DNA of 64,000 nucleotides from Pantoea endophytica (GCF_002858935.1 NZ_PJRT01000027.1:1-64000), one strand, 5' to 3'; shown: positions 46,977-57,442, counted from the first letter of the stretch. Notes: generated by a model from the sequence alone, not told the origin. Translations and numbers: made by a program.

Positions 46977-48329
46977 TTATCTGAACATCACTTCAGCCCA
47001 GCGGGCGAGGCCGGCGGTCACCGAGGCGAAGTCATCGCCGCTGGCGATAGGCGTATCGGGCAGCGCCTGCTGTAACGCCGCACGCAACACCGGAGAACGT
47101 GCGCTACCGCCGGTGAGATAAATCACTTCCGGCTTGGTTTCGCAGGTGGCGAGCGCCAGATGCACTTGCTCCAGAATGCGTTCCAGCGGTTGATTAATCG
47201 CTTCTTCCAGCTGCGCAGCACTAATTTGCGCCTGCAATTGCGCCGCGATAAACGCCAGCGAGGCATCGGTCTCTTTCACCTCCGACAGCGCAATCTTGCT
47301 CTCTTCCGCCGCACGCACCAGACGATAGCTCAGCTTCTGCTGCCACACTTTCAGCAGGTGCGCCACTTTGTCGCTGTGTTCAGCATCGCGAATCAAATCG
47401 CGCAGCAGTTTGCCGCTGGCCGCGGAATAGAAGTCGCTTTGTGCCGGAACGTCGTTGATAGCCACCGCATTCCACCACGTCAGCGCGGGCAGCGCGGTGC
47501 CTTTTTGCGTATTGCCACCGAGCCCCAGCAGCGGCATCAGGGTTTTAAACGCCAGCATAATGTCGAGATCGTTTCCGCCCACGCGGCATCCGCTGTGGCC
47601 AAGTAAACTTTCACGCCGATCGGTTTTATGACGCCATTCCGGCCCCATCAGCAGCATCGAGCAGTCGGTGGTACCACCGCCGATATCGACGACTAATACG
47701 CGCGTCTCTTTCTGCAGCGTGGCTTCGAAATCGAGGCCCGCCGCCACCGGCTCAAACTGGAACTCGACATCACGGAAACCGGCGCGCTGTGCCGCACGCA
47801 GCAGAATGCCTTGCGCCTGCTGGTTAGCCTCTTCGCCGCCTAAACCCTGGAAGTTAATCGGGCGGCCAATCACCGCTTGCTCAATCGGGCGATCGAGCTG
47901 GGTTTCGCCTTGCTGACGAATGTGCAGCATCATCGCGCACACCAAATCTTCAAAGAAGGCGATCTGCTGTGGCTTCAGGCCGTTAGCGCCGAGGAAGGAT
48001 TTCGGTGACTTCACGAACCACACTTCTTCGGGATCGACCATATATTGCTGCAGCGCGGTCAAACCGAACTGCACGCTGCCTGGCGTGACGTCGATATCTT
48101 CTTCGCGGTTATAGCGCAGCGCACGCTGCAATAAGGCGGTGCCTTCGCTGTCCGGCGTTGGGACTTGATGATGGCGATGCAGCCATTCGCTGATCGCTTC
48201 ACGCGTTGGCGCGCAAATCATGGAGGGAAGCAGGCGCTGACCATTCTCCAGTGTCAGCAGGCGCGGCGTGCCATTATCGCTGACCGCAATTGAGCAGTTT
48301 GCTGTGCCGTAATCGAATCCGATAAACAT
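46977..48329 (-). CDS. yegD: YegD, Hsp70-like ATPase
   Basis: A 450-residue actin/Hsp70-fold protein lacking a substrate-binding domain, the same length as E. coli YegD. It has phosphate-1 MFIGFDYGTANCSIAV, phosphate-2 VLVVDIGGGTTDCSML and adenosine motif VIYLTGGSARSPVL. Its function is unknown; it resembles a truncated DnaK. The ATG at 48329 matches E. coli; the longer frame upstream is not coding-like. It is downstream of dgcE on the same strand with a 77-base gap. Confidence 0.93.
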   Translation of the reverse strand: MFIGFDYGTANCSIAVSDNGTPRLLTLENGQRLLPSMICAPTREAISEWLHRHHQVPTPDSEGTALLQRALRYNREEDIDVTPGSVQFGLTALQQYMVDPEEVWFVKSPKSFLGANGLKPQQIAFFEDLVCAMMLHIRQQGETQLDRPIEQAVIGRPINFQGLGGEEANQQAQGILLRAAQRAGFRDVEFQFEPVAAGLDFEATLQKETRVLVVDIGGGTTDCSMLLMGPEWRHKTDRRESLLGHSGCRVGGNDLDIMLAFKTLMPLLGLGGNTQKGTALPALTWWNAVAINDVPAQSDFYSAASGKLLRDLIRDAEHSDKVAHLLKVWQQKLSYRLVRAAEESKIALSEVKETDASLAFIAAQLQAQISAAQLEEAINQPLERILEQVHLALATCETKPEVIYLTGGSARSPVLRAALQQALPDTPIASGDDFASVTAGLARWAEVMFR

Positions 48330-48406
48330 ATTTATCCCCCATGCCGGAAAAAAGGGGGCGACTTTAGCGCAGCCAGCGCGGGCTGGCAATGGGCAGACGT
48401 GGCAGA

Positions 48407-50971
48407 TTACATCTGCACTTCCTGATAAACGTGATACTGACCACGGCCCGCGTGTTTTGCGCTGTAACAGGCGACATCGGCCTGTGACATCACCACATTG
48501 CTGATGCAGTTGCGTTGATCAATTTGCGTGATGCCGGCACTTGCGCCGACATGATAAGTCTGCTCCTGCCACATAAAGCGATATTCGCTCACGGCGGTGA
48601 CGATACGCTGCACCACGTCGCGCACCTGATCCACTTCGCAATTCGGCATTAGCACGCCAAATTCGTCGCCGCCCAAACGCGCCAGCATATCGCTGCTGCG
48701 CAGATGATGCGGCATCAGCTCTGCCAGTTCGCGCAGCAGCGCATCCCCGGCGGCATGCCCGGCGGTATCGTTCACCGCCTTGAATTTATCCAGATCGATA
48801 AATACCAAGACGTGATGGGTATTGTTGGCCGCCGCATCATTCACCAACTGCTTCAAACGCTGCTCGAAGCTGTGACGATTTGGCAGGCGCGTCAGCATAT
48901 CGTGTGAAGCGCTGTAGCTCAGGCGCTTCATCACCTTGCGCGATTCACTGACGTCCTGAATAACCATCACCGCGCCGATGCTGGCGCCGGTCAGGGTTTT
49001 CAGCGGCGTGATGCTGTAGTGGATCTCCACGCGCGTGCCGTCTGGTGTATGCAGCACCAGCTCTTCATCGAGTTCGGGAGAGATTTTTTCGTCCGGCAGC
49101 TGGCACAACAGCAAATTATCGACGCGCGGGCCGCTCGCGCCGCGCGTGATGTTAAGCAGTTCGGTAATGGGTACGCCTGCGGCTTTTTCCTGTGGCCAGC
49201 CGCTCAGCGTTTCGGCCACCGGATTCATAAAGGTGACGCGCATTTCATCATCGGTACTGATCACCGCTTCACCGATGGAATCGAGGGTGATCGCCATGCG
49301 CTCTTTTTCCTGGAACAGCGCTTCATTCAGCGCGCGCAGCGGCGTGATGTCCTGACAGATGCCGAGCATACGTTCAATCTGCCCATCCTGACTCAGAATG
49401 CGGTTGGCCTCAGAGCGCACGTAGCGCGGGCCTTCCGGTAAATTAATCCGGTATTCCAGCTGGAAAGCGCTGCGGCGTTCGATGGCCTGCTGCACCGCAA
49501 GCGTGGCGGTTTCCCGCTCGGCCGGATCAAGCAGATGCACCCACAGATCGTAGGTGGGCGTCTGGTGCGGACTTAAGCCAAATAGCTCATACATGCGCTT
49601 GTCCCACAACATCTCGCCGGTCAGCAGATTCCACTCCCAGACGCCAATGCCGCCAGCTTCATTGGCCAGCGTGATGCGCTCCATCAAGCGTCGATTAATC
49701 TGCTCACTCTGCTTCAATTCGGAGATATCGATAATCTGCGCGATGAAGTAGTGCGGCTGTTGCGCGGCGTCGCGCACCATCGATACCGTCAGGCGCGCCC
49801 AGACGATTTCGCCATCCTTGCGGAAATAGCGCTTCTCCATGGTGTAGGTCATGATTTCACCCGCCACCAATCGCTCCAGCTGCTGTAAATCGTTGTTGAG
49901 ATCGTCGGGATGGGTGATTTGCTGGAAGGTGAGCTTTTTCAGCTCATCGGCCGGGAAACCCAGCGTCTGGCACAGCGAATGATTGACCTGCTGCCAACCG
50001 CCATTCGGCGAAACCAGCGCCATGCCAATCGCGGAGTATTCCATAGCGTTACGGAAGCGGGTTTCACTCTCGCTGATATGATGCTTCTCGCGCTGGAAGG
50101 CATCCATCACCAGCGCCATCACGTGGCTCGGCAGCAGCACCAACAGAAATGGCAGCCATGTGCTGACCTGGCCGAGCAGCATGCCGTTTTGCGCCAGGTT
50201 GACCCAGTTAAAGGCCAGCAGAATCGAGATGAAACTGGCGTTGAGGAAGAACAGCAGAAACGCTTCGAACTTGGGTAGCCGCACCGAGCACCAAAAAAGA
50301 ATCACCACAATAAAAGTGAAGGGCCACGGCAGAAAACGCAGCGACAAATAGCTGGCGAGCAGCGTGACAAGCAGCGTCAGGCCGGTTTCCAACTGACGGC
50401 CTGGCGTCAAAATCTGGCGCAGCGGTTTATTTGGCCACAGCAATAACACCGGGCCAAACGCCAGCACGCCGATCACCTCAGAAATCACCCACGTCGAGAA
50501 GAAGGGCAGTGACGCATTGCTGCCCACATGCAGCATCCACAATGCCACGACGCCACCTAACAGCGGCGCAATCAGGCCGGCGCACAGGGCAAAGCGCACC
50601 CAGTCGAGTAACGAATTGAGCGGGGCGCGGCGATCGAGCAGCGCGCGCAGCATCACGCCGCCCAGAATCGCCTGCACCATATTTAAGATGGCGAACTTAA
50701 TGTTGCTGAGCGCGGGGCCAATAATGATCAGATTGGCTAACGCGGTACCCAGTACGCAGGCAAGCAGCAGCAAGGGAACGTGTTTGGAGTGGGCGCGAAA
50801 CACGATCACCGTCATCAGCGCGGTGGAGTACCAAAGCGGCGAAATACGGCCACTGACAACAATCAGTTCCAGGCAAAATAGCGTCAGTAGAAAAGTGAGC
50901 CCGCCAATGAGCAAGGCATTGAGCCAGGTTCGCTGTGGCCTTTCCTGTGAAGTTAGTATCTCGAGGGTCAT
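48407..50971 (-). CDS. dgcE: DgcE-like diguanylate cyclase lacking the EAL domain
   Basis: A MASE1-PAS-PAS-PAS-GGDEF protein of 854 residues. The first 300 or so form the MASE1 membrane sensor with about eight helices. Three PAS/PAC repeats follow (RYFRKDGEIVWARL, PEGPRYVRSEANR, TPDGTRVEIHYS), then a cyclase domain with RLGGDEFG at about 765-772 and the I-site RSSD five residues before it. Both active and inhibitory motifs look intact, so it should make c-di-GMP. E. coli DgcE (YegE) is 1105 residues with a degenerate C-terminal EAL; here the protein ends right after the GGDEF domain. Confidence 0.93.
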   Translation of the reverse strand: MTLEILTSQERPQRTWLNALLIGGLTFLLTLFCLELIVVSGRISPLWYSTALMTVIVFRAHSKHVPLLLLACVLGTALANLIIIGPALSNIKFAILNMVQAILGGVMLRALLDRRAPLNSLLDWVRFALCAGLIAPLLGGVVALWMLHVGSNASLPFFSTWVISEVIGVLAFGPVLLLWPNKPLRQILTPGRQLETGLTLLVTLLASYLSLRFLPWPFTFIVVILFWCSVRLPKFEAFLLFFLNASFISILLAFNWVNLAQNGMLLGQVSTWLPFLLVLLPSHVMALVMDAFQREKHHISESETRFRNAMEYSAIGMALVSPNGGWQQVNHSLCQTLGFPADELKKLTFQQITHPDDLNNDLQQLERLVAGEIMTYTMEKRYFRKDGEIVWARLTVSMVRDAAQQPHYFIAQIIDISELKQSEQINRRLMERITLANEAGGIGVWEWNLLTGEMLWDKRMYELFGLSPHQTPTYDLWVHLLDPAERETATLAVQQAIERRSAFQLEYRINLPEGPRYVRSEANRILSQDGQIERMLGICQDITPLRALNEALFQEKERMAITLDSIGEAVISTDDEMRVTFMNPVAETLSGWPQEKAAGVPITELLNITRGASGPRVDNLLLCQLPDEKISPELDEELVLHTPDGTRVEIHYSITPLKTLTGASIGAVMVIQDVSESRKVMKRLSYSASHDMLTRLPNRHSFEQRLKQLVNDAAANNTHHVLVFIDLDKFKAVNDTAGHAAGDALLRELAELMPHHLRSSDMLARLGGDEFGVLMPNCEVDQVRDVVQRIVTAVSEYRFMWQEQTYHVGASAGITQIDQRNCISNVVMSQADVACYSAKHAGRGQYHVYQEVQM

Positions 50972-51100
50972 GCAAGAATCCAGCAGCGCGCACCTGATTC
51001 ACGATGGAAAATGCGCCAATCAATCACTATTTTGCATGCTAGCACATCTGTTTGAGATGTCTGCGGGGAATTCGACTTTAGTCGTTATTCACTGAATTGA

Positions 51101-51126
51101 TTGGCCCTTTGCGCGCAAAGGGCCAA
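51101..51126 (-). terminator. Perfect palindrome downstream of the PAP2 gene
   Basis: TTGGCCCTTTGCG with its exact complement and no spacer, seven bases beyond the PAP2 stop. The stem is stable, but the following sequence on that strand is TCAATTCAG with no U-run, so termination strength is uncertain. Confidence 0.55.
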
Positions 51127-51132
51127 ACGGGA

Positions 51133-51744
51133 TTAGCGAAAAAGATCGGCGCGGGTAAACGGCTTTTCTAAGCCGGCAAGATTGGCAGAGAAGCGTTCGA
51201 GGAACTGTTGCGTGGTGGCGACGCGGCCGTGGCTCAGCAGCAACAGCGGCACCAGCAGCGCGACGCCAATCTGCGGCAGGCTAAAGCCCTTCAGTGAAGT
51301 GCGGCGCTGCGTCAGCAGGAATGCGGTGCTAAGCGTAAAGCCAAGCATCAGGCCCGCCAGCACTTCGCTTTTGGAGTGCGCGTGGATGACCAGGCGCGAC
51401 AGGCCAACCATCAACGGGATCAGATAGCCGATGCCAATGGTAAACAGGCGCCAGCGCGGCGACCAGCGGCCGGAGATCAGCCACATCATCACCGGCCAGA
51501 GCGTGGCCGACATCGCGCTGTGGCCGCTGAAGCCGGTAAAGTTGAATCGGGCGCTACCAATGCCAAAGCCGAGAAACAGGATTTTCGAGACGCTCACCAC
51601 CAGGCCAGCCAGACCAAACGCCAGCACCCAATACCAGACGGTTTGGCGGTTGTCGCTTTTCCATGGCAAGACCAGCGCGATGATCACCGCGGTCGGGATC
51701 AGCAACATGCTGTCGCCAAAATAGGTCAGGGTTTTCCAGCTCAT
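51133..51744 (-). CDS. PAP2-superfamily membrane phosphatase
   Basis: A 203-residue integral membrane protein with about five or six helices and the phosphatidic-acid phosphatase signature: motif 2 FSGHSAMSA and motif 3 SRLVIHAHSKSEVLAG, with the catalytic His residues. Motif 1 (KxxxxxxRP) is not obvious. Members dephosphorylate lipid phosphates or undecaprenyl pyrophosphate. It is monocistronic between dgcE and udk, ahead of a polysaccharide cluster, but no direct link can be drawn. AAGGAA lies upstream of the ATG. Confidence 0.82.
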   Translation of the reverse strand: MSWKTLTYFGDSMLLIPTAVIIALVLPWKSDNRQTVWYWVLAFGLAGLVVSVSKILFLGFGIGSARFNFTGFSGHSAMSATLWPVMMWLISGRWSPRWRLFTIGIGYLIPLMVGLSRLVIHAHSKSEVLAGLMLGFTLSTAFLLTQRRTSLKGFSLPQIGVALLVPLLLLSHGRVATTQQFLERFSANLAGLEKPFTRADLFR

Positions 51745-51866
51745 ACTTTTCCTTGCGGCTATATTCGGAGTGCCAACGCCGGCTGCAGTGTTGGCAGATG
51801 AACAGTGTATCGATTAAGCGTCTGGCTGCAAAAGGGGATATTCTGAAAAGCCGTTGGCCCATTTCT

Positions 51867-51896
51867 CTGGCATCAACCCGGTGAAATACCTATAAT
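51867..51896 (+). promoter_or_regulatory. udk promoter
   Basis: CTGGCA (51867-51872), 18-base spacer, consensus TATAAT (51891-51896); a start near 51903 leaves about 70 bases of leader before udk. Confidence 0.55.
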
Positions 51897-51974
51897 TGCC
51901 GCCAACTAACCCTCTCATTCGGCCCGTTGCAGCTTCGGCTTAGGCAGGCTCCAGTTATCAGGTCTTAAAAAAGT

Positions 51975-52613
51975 ATGACTGACAAGTCTCATCAGTGCGT
52001 GATCGTTGGCATCGCAGGTGCATCCGCATCCGGAAAAAGTCTTATCGCCAGCACGCTCTATCGTGAAATCCGTGACCAGGTCGGTGACGAGCATATCGGT
52101 GTGATCCCCGAAGATGCCTACTATAAAGATCAGAGCCACCTCACCATGGAAGAGAGGGTGAAAACCAACTATGACCATCCGAGTGCGATGGATCATGATC
52201 TGTTGTTGCAGCACCTGCGCGCGCTTAAAGCTGGTCAGGAAATTGAGTTGCCGGTTTACAGCTATGTTGAGCACACCCGCACCAGCGACTGTATTCATCT
52301 CAAATCGAAAAAAGTCATCATTCTCGAAGGCATCTTGCTGTTAACCGATGCGCGCCTGCGTCAGGAGATGAATTTCTCTATCTTCGTCGATACGCCGCTG
52401 GATATCTGTTTGATGCGCCGCATGAAGCGCGATGTGAATGAGCGCGGTCGCTCTATGGATTCGGTGATGAGCCAGTATCAGAAGACCGTGCGTCCGATGT
52501 TCCTGCAATTTATTGAACCTTCCAAGCAGTACGCTGACATCATTGTGCCGCGCGGCGGAAAAAACCGTATCGCCATTGATATCCTCAAGGCCAAGATTAA
52601 TCAGTATCTTTGA
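51975..52613 (+). CDS. udk: Uridine kinase
   Basis: Udk phosphorylates uridine and cytidine with GTP in pyrimidine salvage. The 212-residue P-loop kinase has [15 protein letters not shown] near residues 13-27, then [25 protein letters not shown] and RDVNERGRS, nearly as in E. coli (213 residues). A sigma-70 promoter lies at 51867-51896. dcd follows, as in E. coli. Confidence 0.98.
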   Translation: MTDKSHQCVIVGIAGASASGKSLIASTLYREIRDQVGDEHIGVIPEDAYYKDQSHLTMEERVKTNYDHPSAMDHDLLLQHLRALKAGQEIELPVYSYVEHTRTSDCIHLKSKKVIILEGILLLTDARLRQEMNFSIFVDTPLDICLMRRMKRDVNERGRSMDSVMSQYQKTVRPMFLQFIEPSKQYADIIVPRGGKNRIAIDILKAKINQYL

Positions 52614-52685
52614 CGACATGGCGTCCGCCCCGGCGTGACGCGCTGTCGTAGCCATTCGCTACACTTAATTCATGGAGTACCTGCG

Positions 52686-53267
52686 ATGAGATTATGCGAT
52701 CGCGATATTGAAGCCTGGCTGGACAACGGAAAGTTGGCGATTGAGCCGCGCCCGCCAGTGGAACGCATCAACGGCGCCACGGTGGATGTGCGCCTCGGCA
52801 ATCAGTTCCGCACTTTTAGCGGTCATACGGCGGCGTTTATTGATTTGAGTGGTCCAAAGCATGAAGTCAGTGCCGCGCTGGACCGTGTGATGAGCGACGA
52901 GATTGTGCTGCCGGAAGGCGAAGCCTTTTTCCTGCATCCTGGCGAGCTGGCGCTGGCGGTAACGCTGGAATCGGTCACCATTCCTGACGATCTGGTCGGC
53001 TGGCTGGATGGCCGCTCTTCGCTGGCACGCCTGGGTTTAATGGTGCACGTCACGGCGCACCGTATCGATCCGGGCTGGCAAGGCCGCATCGTGCTGGAGT
53101 TCTATAATTCAGGCAAACTGCCGCTGGCGCTGCGTCCAGGCATGTTGATTGGTGCATTGAGCTTTGAGCCGCTGTCGGGCCCAGCTGCGCGACCGTATAA
53201 CCGTCGCGAAGATGCCAAATATCGTGGTCAGCAGGGCGCGGATGCCAGCCGCATCGACAAAGACTGA
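52686..53267 (+). CDS. dcd: dCTP deaminase
   Basis: Dcd deaminates dCTP to dUTP in thymidylate synthesis. From the ATG at 52686 the product is exactly 193 residues, as in E. coli, starting [15 protein letters not shown]; an earlier frame start adds 17 residues lacking similarity. The nucleotide-binding and catalytic stretch reads [14 protein letters not shown]...[17 protein letters not shown], and the C-terminal [14 protein letters not shown] is conserved. It is between udk and asmA in the expected order. Confidence 0.97.
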   Translation: MRLCDRDIEAWLDNGKLAIEPRPPVERINGATVDVRLGNQFRTFSGHTAAFIDLSGPKHEVSAALDRVMSDEIVLPEGEAFFLHPGELALAVTLESVTIPDDLVGWLDGRSSLARLGLMVHVTAHRIDPGWQGRIVLEFYNSGKLPLALRPGMLIGALSFEPLSGPAARPYNRREDAKYRGQQGADASRIDKD

Positions 53268-53343
53268 CTATCAGTAAGTGACCGGGGTGAGCGAGCGCAG
53301 CCAACGCTGCTGCAACGTGAAGTATTAAGGCAATGAGGATGTG

Positions 53344-55143
53344 ATGAGAAGAGTGATAACAACGCTGGCCATCCTGTTAGTGGTGGTGGTGGCGGGCATG
53401 ACGGCATTGGTGTTGCTGGTCAATCCCAACGACTTTCGTACCTACATGGTAAAGCAGGTAGAACAGCGCAGTGGTTATCAGCTTCAGGTAGGCGGCGATC
53501 TGCGCTGGCACGTCTGGCCGCAGCTTAGCATTCTCGCCGGACGCATGAGTCTGACCGCGCCGGGTGCGACGCAGCCGATGGTCACCGCCGATAATATGCG
53601 CCTGGATGTCCATCTCTGGCCGCTGTTATCGCATCAACTGAGCGTCAGCCAGGTGATGCTGAAAAACGCCATCATCCGCGTCACGCCAGACAGCGCTGCA
53701 CAAAAGCCGAGCGGCGCGCCAGTGGGCCCGAGTGATGCCGAGCCGGTGAGCAGCAGCGATAACGGCTGGTCATTCACGATTGGCAAACTGCGTCTCGCCG
53801 ACAGCCTGCTGATTTGGCAGCAGCCCGGCGGCGACGAATATAATTTCCGCGACCTCAATCTCAACCTCGATCAGGATGCCAGCAAGCAGGCCAGCATCAA
53901 TCTGGCTACCCGGATTTCGCGTAATCAGCGCAATGTTAGCGTCAATCTCAAAGGGCAGATGAATGTGGCGCAATACCCACATCGTCTTGTCGGACAGCTG
54001 GATGAGTTGAATTACGCCATCGACGGCGCCAATCTGCCGACGCAGGGCATCAAAGGCACCTTGAGCGGGCAGGGCGAATGGAACGGTGACAATCAACGTT
54101 TCTCCCTACAGAAGATGCAGCTCACCGCCAATGACAGCGCACTGGATGGCAGCGCCGAGGGGCGTCTGGCGCTGCCGCAGCAGCTTAATCTGGCACTACA
54201 CGCCACCCGTTTAGATATCGACGCGTTGATGGCGAATGCACCGGTGACGGATAGCAGCGCGCCGCAGCGAGCCAATGTGGTGAGCACGCCAGTGATTGCT
54301 GAACCGCGAATGCGTGACAACAGCGACTCGCCGCTGAATCAGCTGGATTTGACGCTCAATCTCACCGCCGATAGCAGCGTGTGGCGCGGCCTGACGCTGA
54401 CCAACTTGCAGATCGATGCCAGCAATCAGCAAGGTTTGATGACGCTGAGTAAGCTGCAAGGCAAATTTGGCGAAGGCCGTTTCTCCGTTCCCGGTTCGGT
54501 GGATATCCGCAAACCGGTGACGCAAGTGGCGTTCCAGCCTGAGCTTGATAACATCGCCATTGCGCCGCTGCTGAAAGCATTAGAACTACCAGAAACGCTG
54601 CAAGGCACGGTTTCACTGCAAGGCGATGTGAGCGGCGCTGGATTGAGCATTGAAGAGGCAAAACGTAACTGGCAGGGCAGTGCGGATCTGGAAGCCACTA
54701 ATTTGCAGCTTTCGCAGCTGAATCTGCAGCAGATGGTGCGCCGTGCGGTGGCGCGCGTCAGTAATCGTGTCACCAACGATCAACCCGACGACCAGGGCAT
54801 TCAGCAGTTGAGTGGGCGCGTGAGTCTCAAGCAAGGCATCTTCAGCCTGCCGGATCTGCAGGGCGGCAACAGTCGTCTGGCGGTGCAGACCAAAGGCAAT
54901 GTCGATATGGTTAAACAGCAGCTCGACGTCACCATTAATATGATGCTGCGCGGCTGGCAGGGCGACGATAAATTAGCCTCGCTGCTGAACCAGCAAACTA
55001 TTCCGCTGCGCATGTACGGCGGCTGGAATAATCTGCAGTATTCGTTGCCGGTGGATGACGTGGTGCGTCAGCAACTGCAAAGCGAAGCTAAGTCGCGGCT
55101 CAATCAGTGGCTGGATCGCCAACAACCGGCGAAACAGCCGTAG
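53344..55143 (+). CDS. asmA: AsmA, inner-membrane anchored envelope protein
   Basis: AsmA-family proteins are large periplasmic beta-groove proteins anchored in the inner membrane, related to TamB/YhdP and linked to outer-membrane phospholipid or lipopolysaccharide homeostasis. The 599-residue protein starts MRRVITTLAILLVVVVAGM with one transmembrane segment, then VNPNDFRTYMVKQVEQRSGYQL and LRWHVWPQLSILAGRMSL, almost as in E. coli. The ATG at 53344 has GAGG upstream; a GTG three bases earlier is also possible. It is convergent with yegH. Confidence 0.95.
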   Translation: MRRVITTLAILLVVVVAGMTALVLLVNPNDFRTYMVKQVEQRSGYQLQVGGDLRWHVWPQLSILAGRMSLTAPGATQPMVTADNMRLDVHLWPLLSHQLSVSQVMLKNAIIRVTPDSAAQKPSGAPVGPSDAEPVSSSDNGWSFTIGKLRLADSLLIWQQPGGDEYNFRDLNLNLDQDASKQASINLATRISRNQRNVSVNLKGQMNVAQYPHRLVGQLDELNYAIDGANLPTQGIKGTLSGQGEWNGDNQRFSLQKMQLTANDSALDGSAEGRLALPQQLNLALHATRLDIDALMANAPVTDSSAPQRANVVSTPVIAEPRMRDNSDSPLNQLDLTLNLTADSSVWRGLTLTNLQIDASNQQGLMTLSKLQGKFGEGRFSVPGSVDIRKPVTQVAFQPELDNIAIAPLLKALELPETLQGTVSLQGDVSGAGLSIEEAKRNWQGSADLEATNLQLSQLNLQQMVRRAVARVSNRVTNDQPDDQGIQQLSGRVSLKQGIFSLPDLQGGNSRLAVQTKGNVDMVKQQLDVTINMMLRGWQGDDKLASLLNQQTIPLRMYGGWNNLQYSLPVDDVVRQQLQSEAKSRLNQWLDRQQPAKQP

Positions 55144-55239
55144 GGTCGCCATCCAGGGCGTAATGCCGAACAGTTAAGCGCAAGAGCGACTTTCGTTCGC
55201 CTTGCGCTAAGGCAGTTGCAGCATGTTCGTGCGGCGACC
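55144..55239. repeat. Composite repeat with GGTCGCC...GGCGACC ends
   Basis: GGTCGCC (55144-55150) starts immediately after the asmA stop and its complement GGCGACC lies at 55233-55239, enclosing the 55177-55208 hairpin. The same outer sequence, preceded by TAGG, occurs in the palindromes at 5063 and 28185. Confidence 0.5.
55177..55208. terminator. Hairpin between convergent asmA and yegH
   Basis: AGCGCAAG (55177-55184) and CTTGCGCT (55201-55208), with GCGA/TCGC continuing the stem inside after one mismatch. It probably ends transcription from both genes; no long U-tract is present. Confidence 0.55.
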
Positions 55240-55246
55240 AGGTTAA

Positions 55247-56803
55247 TTACGGTGCTATTGGCACTATCTCCACTTTCTGCACGCGGTGATTTTCTACCTG
55301 CAACGTTCGCAGCAGATAATCACCGATCTGTAACTCTTCGCCTTCCTGCGGCACATGTTGCAGGCTGTCCATCAGTAATCCCGCCAGCGTGTGGTAATTG
55401 CGCTTTTCATCAAGTGGCAGCTGCACGTAGACGGCTAAATCCTCTAACGGCATATGACCATTCGCCACCCAACCGCCGTCGGGCAGCACTTGAATATCAT
55501 AGCGCGCATCGATTTTTTCCCCTTCATTCGGCAGATTGCCGGCGATGGTTTCCATCAGGTCGCTCAGCGTGACCACGCCTTCCACCGAACCAAACTCATC
55601 CACCACAAAGGCGAAGTGGGTGCGCGCGTTGCGGAACTGTTCCAGCGCCTGTAATAAGGTGACGCGCTCAGGAAAGATTAACGGCTGGCGAATCAGCGAG
55701 CGTAAATCCAGTGATTTGCTGTGCAACGATTGATGCAGGAGATCAATCACGTGCACCACACCGAGCGGGTCGCGGCCCTGTTCGGTCACCAGAATACGCG
55801 TGTGTTGATTGCGATCGAGCTTCGCCATAATCTCCGCCGGATCTTCGGTGAGGTCGATATGCTCGACGTCGTGGCGCGACGTCATGATGCTATTAATCTG
55901 GCGCTGACCCAGCCCCAGCACGCGCGCAATCATGCGCCGTTCCTGACGGTTAAACAGCGCGCCTTCTTCGCTGTCGCTGACCAGTGACGCGGTATCGGCG
56001 TCCAGTTCCGCCCGCTGCGCCTCGCCGCGCAGAATGCGCAAAACGGCTTCTGACGTACGCTGACGCAGTGGACGGCCGGCAGTGAGAAAGCGGCGACGAT
56101 TGAACATCGCCAACTGATTGAGTATCTCAATGACGATAGAGAAACCAATCGCCGCGTAGAGGTACCCTTTTGGAATAATGAAGCCTAACCCCTCGGCCAC
56201 AAGGCTGAAGCCGATCATTAGCAGGAAGCTCAGACAGAGAATCACGATGGTCGGATGGCCGTTAACGAAACGCGTCAGCGGCTTACTCGCCAGCAGCATC
56301 AGCAGAATCGCCACCGTTACTGCCGCCATCATCACCGGCAGCTCGTTGACCATGCCAACGGCGGTAATCACCGAGTCCAGCGAGAAGATGGCGTCCAGCA
56401 CCACTATTTGCGCCACCACCGGCCAGAATTTAGCACCGTTCTTATTTTGACCGGTTTCCTCGTCAGCGCCTTCCAGGCGACTGTTTAACTCGGTGGTGGC
56501 CTTATAAAGAAGAAAGAAACCACCGCACAGCAGCAGCAGATCGCGGGCGCTGAAGTCGTGGTGCAACAGAGTAAACAGCGGTTGTGTCAGGGTTACCAGC
56601 CAGGAAAGTGAGGCGAGCAGCGCTAAACGCGACACCAGCGCGAGAAGCAGGCCGATAATGCGCGCACGGTCGCGTTCCTTCGGCGGCAGCTTTTCGACGA
56701 GGATGGCAATGAAAACCAGGTTATCAATGCCCAACACCAGCTCCAGAACGATTAGCGTTACTAATCCTGCCCAGAGCGACGGATCAATGATCCACTCCAA
56801 CAT
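55247..56803 (-). CDS. yegH: YegH, TerC-CBS-CorC membrane protein
   Basis: A 518-residue protein with an N-terminal TerC-like membrane domain (about 1-240; [15 protein letters not shown] and [15 protein letters not shown] carry the metal-coordinating acidic residues). Paired CBS domains follow ([21 protein letters not shown] ... [14 protein letters not shown]), then a C-terminal CorC/HlyC transporter-associated domain. E. coli YegH is 527 residues. It may take part in metal ion export or homeostasis, as TerC relatives export manganese; this is family inference. It faces the polysaccharide cluster divergently. Confidence 0.93.
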   Translation of the reverse strand: MLEWIIDPSLWAGLVTLIVLELVLGIDNLVFIAILVEKLPPKERDRARIIGLLLALVSRLALLASLSWLVTLTQPLFTLLHHDFSARDLLLLCGGFFLLYKATTELNSRLEGADEETGQNKNGAKFWPVVAQIVVLDAIFSLDSVITAVGMVNELPVMMAAVTVAILLMLLASKPLTRFVNGHPTIVILCLSFLLMIGFSLVAEGLGFIIPKGYLYAAIGFSIVIEILNQLAMFNRRRFLTAGRPLRQRTSEAVLRILRGEAQRAELDADTASLVSDSEEGALFNRQERRMIARVLGLGQRQINSIMTSRHDVEHIDLTEDPAEIMAKLDRNQHTRILVTEQGRDPLGVVHVIDLLHQSLHSKSLDLRSLIRQPLIFPERVTLLQALEQFRNARTHFAFVVDEFGSVEGVVTLSDLMETIAGNLPNEGEKIDARYDIQVLPDGGWVANGHMPLEDLAVYVQLPLDEKRNYHTLAGLLMDSLQHVPQEGEELQIGDYLLRTLQVENHRVQKVEIVPIAP

Positions 56804-56912
56804 GTGTTAATCACCTTAATGTCTGTGTTATGCGCTTAATCTGATGATAGTGAAACGGCGTTAAGCCTGTAAATAGCCGCTGACTCGGTCAATTGGCGGG
56901 TCAGCCACGAGA

Positions 56913-56950
56913 GAAGAATATCGCTGATTGCCGATTTGCACCGATAAGAT
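56913..56950 (+). promoter_or_regulatory. Candidate RcsAB box and promoter of the polysaccharide operon
   Basis: GAAGAATATCGCTG (56913-56926) matches the RcsAB consensus TAAGAATATTCCTA at 10 of 14 positions. TAAGAT (56945-56950) is a fair -10, which puts the box over the poor -35 region, as expected for an RcsAB-activated promoter. RcsA/RcsB control of ams and cps genes is well established in Erwinia amylovora and Pantoea stewartii. Confidence 0.45.
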
Positions 56951-57326
56951 GAAAGTATGGATAAAGATTGCACCTGAATGAAAGAGACAATTATTTTTTT
57001 TCAGCAGATAACCGCGTGCATTTTTAATGCAGTCTATTGCGTGGTTGAGTATCGAATTAATCTGAATTTTGCAGGGGAATGGCCTGAAAGGGCTGGCATC
57101 AATACTTATCGCTGGTAGTCTTTTTCCTAAAATAGTGCAGGGAACACGGGGCCTACTTGTAAACAAGCCAGTAATAACTAGTATAGCAACGTGTTAGTAA
57201 ATGTCTGCGCCAAAGTTGTTTATAGCGTGCTCCTTAGCCTCTTAATGTTGCGAACTGTGATCGCACGCGGACCACGGCCAGTAATTAGCGCAAAAATGCC
57301 GCATAAAACAAGTTGTAATTAGGATG

Positions 57327-57365
57327 AAAGCGGTATTGGCAGCGACAGCCAAGGGCGGTAGCGTG
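57327..57365 (+). promoter_or_regulatory. JUMPstart element with ops (RfaH recruitment)
   Basis: The 39-base stretch ends in GGCGGTAGCGTG (57354-57365), an exact ops sequence, preceded by GGCAGCGACAGCCAAGG, close to the JUMPstart consensus. In enterobacteria ops pauses RNA polymerase and recruits RfaH, which suppresses termination in long polysaccharide operons. It lies 224 bases before amsG. Confidence 0.9.
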
Positions 57366-57442
57366 CCTGAAGCGCCTTTCTCTTGGTTTAATGGTCTGCC
57401 ACTGTGGTAAGGGAAGTCGGACTAATCTGTTGGTATTAATCA

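Noticed and set aside
56861..57166. Minus-strand open frame in the polysaccharide leader (101 codons)
   Set aside because: No ribosome-binding site, no similarity, and it lies within a known type of long untranslated control region.
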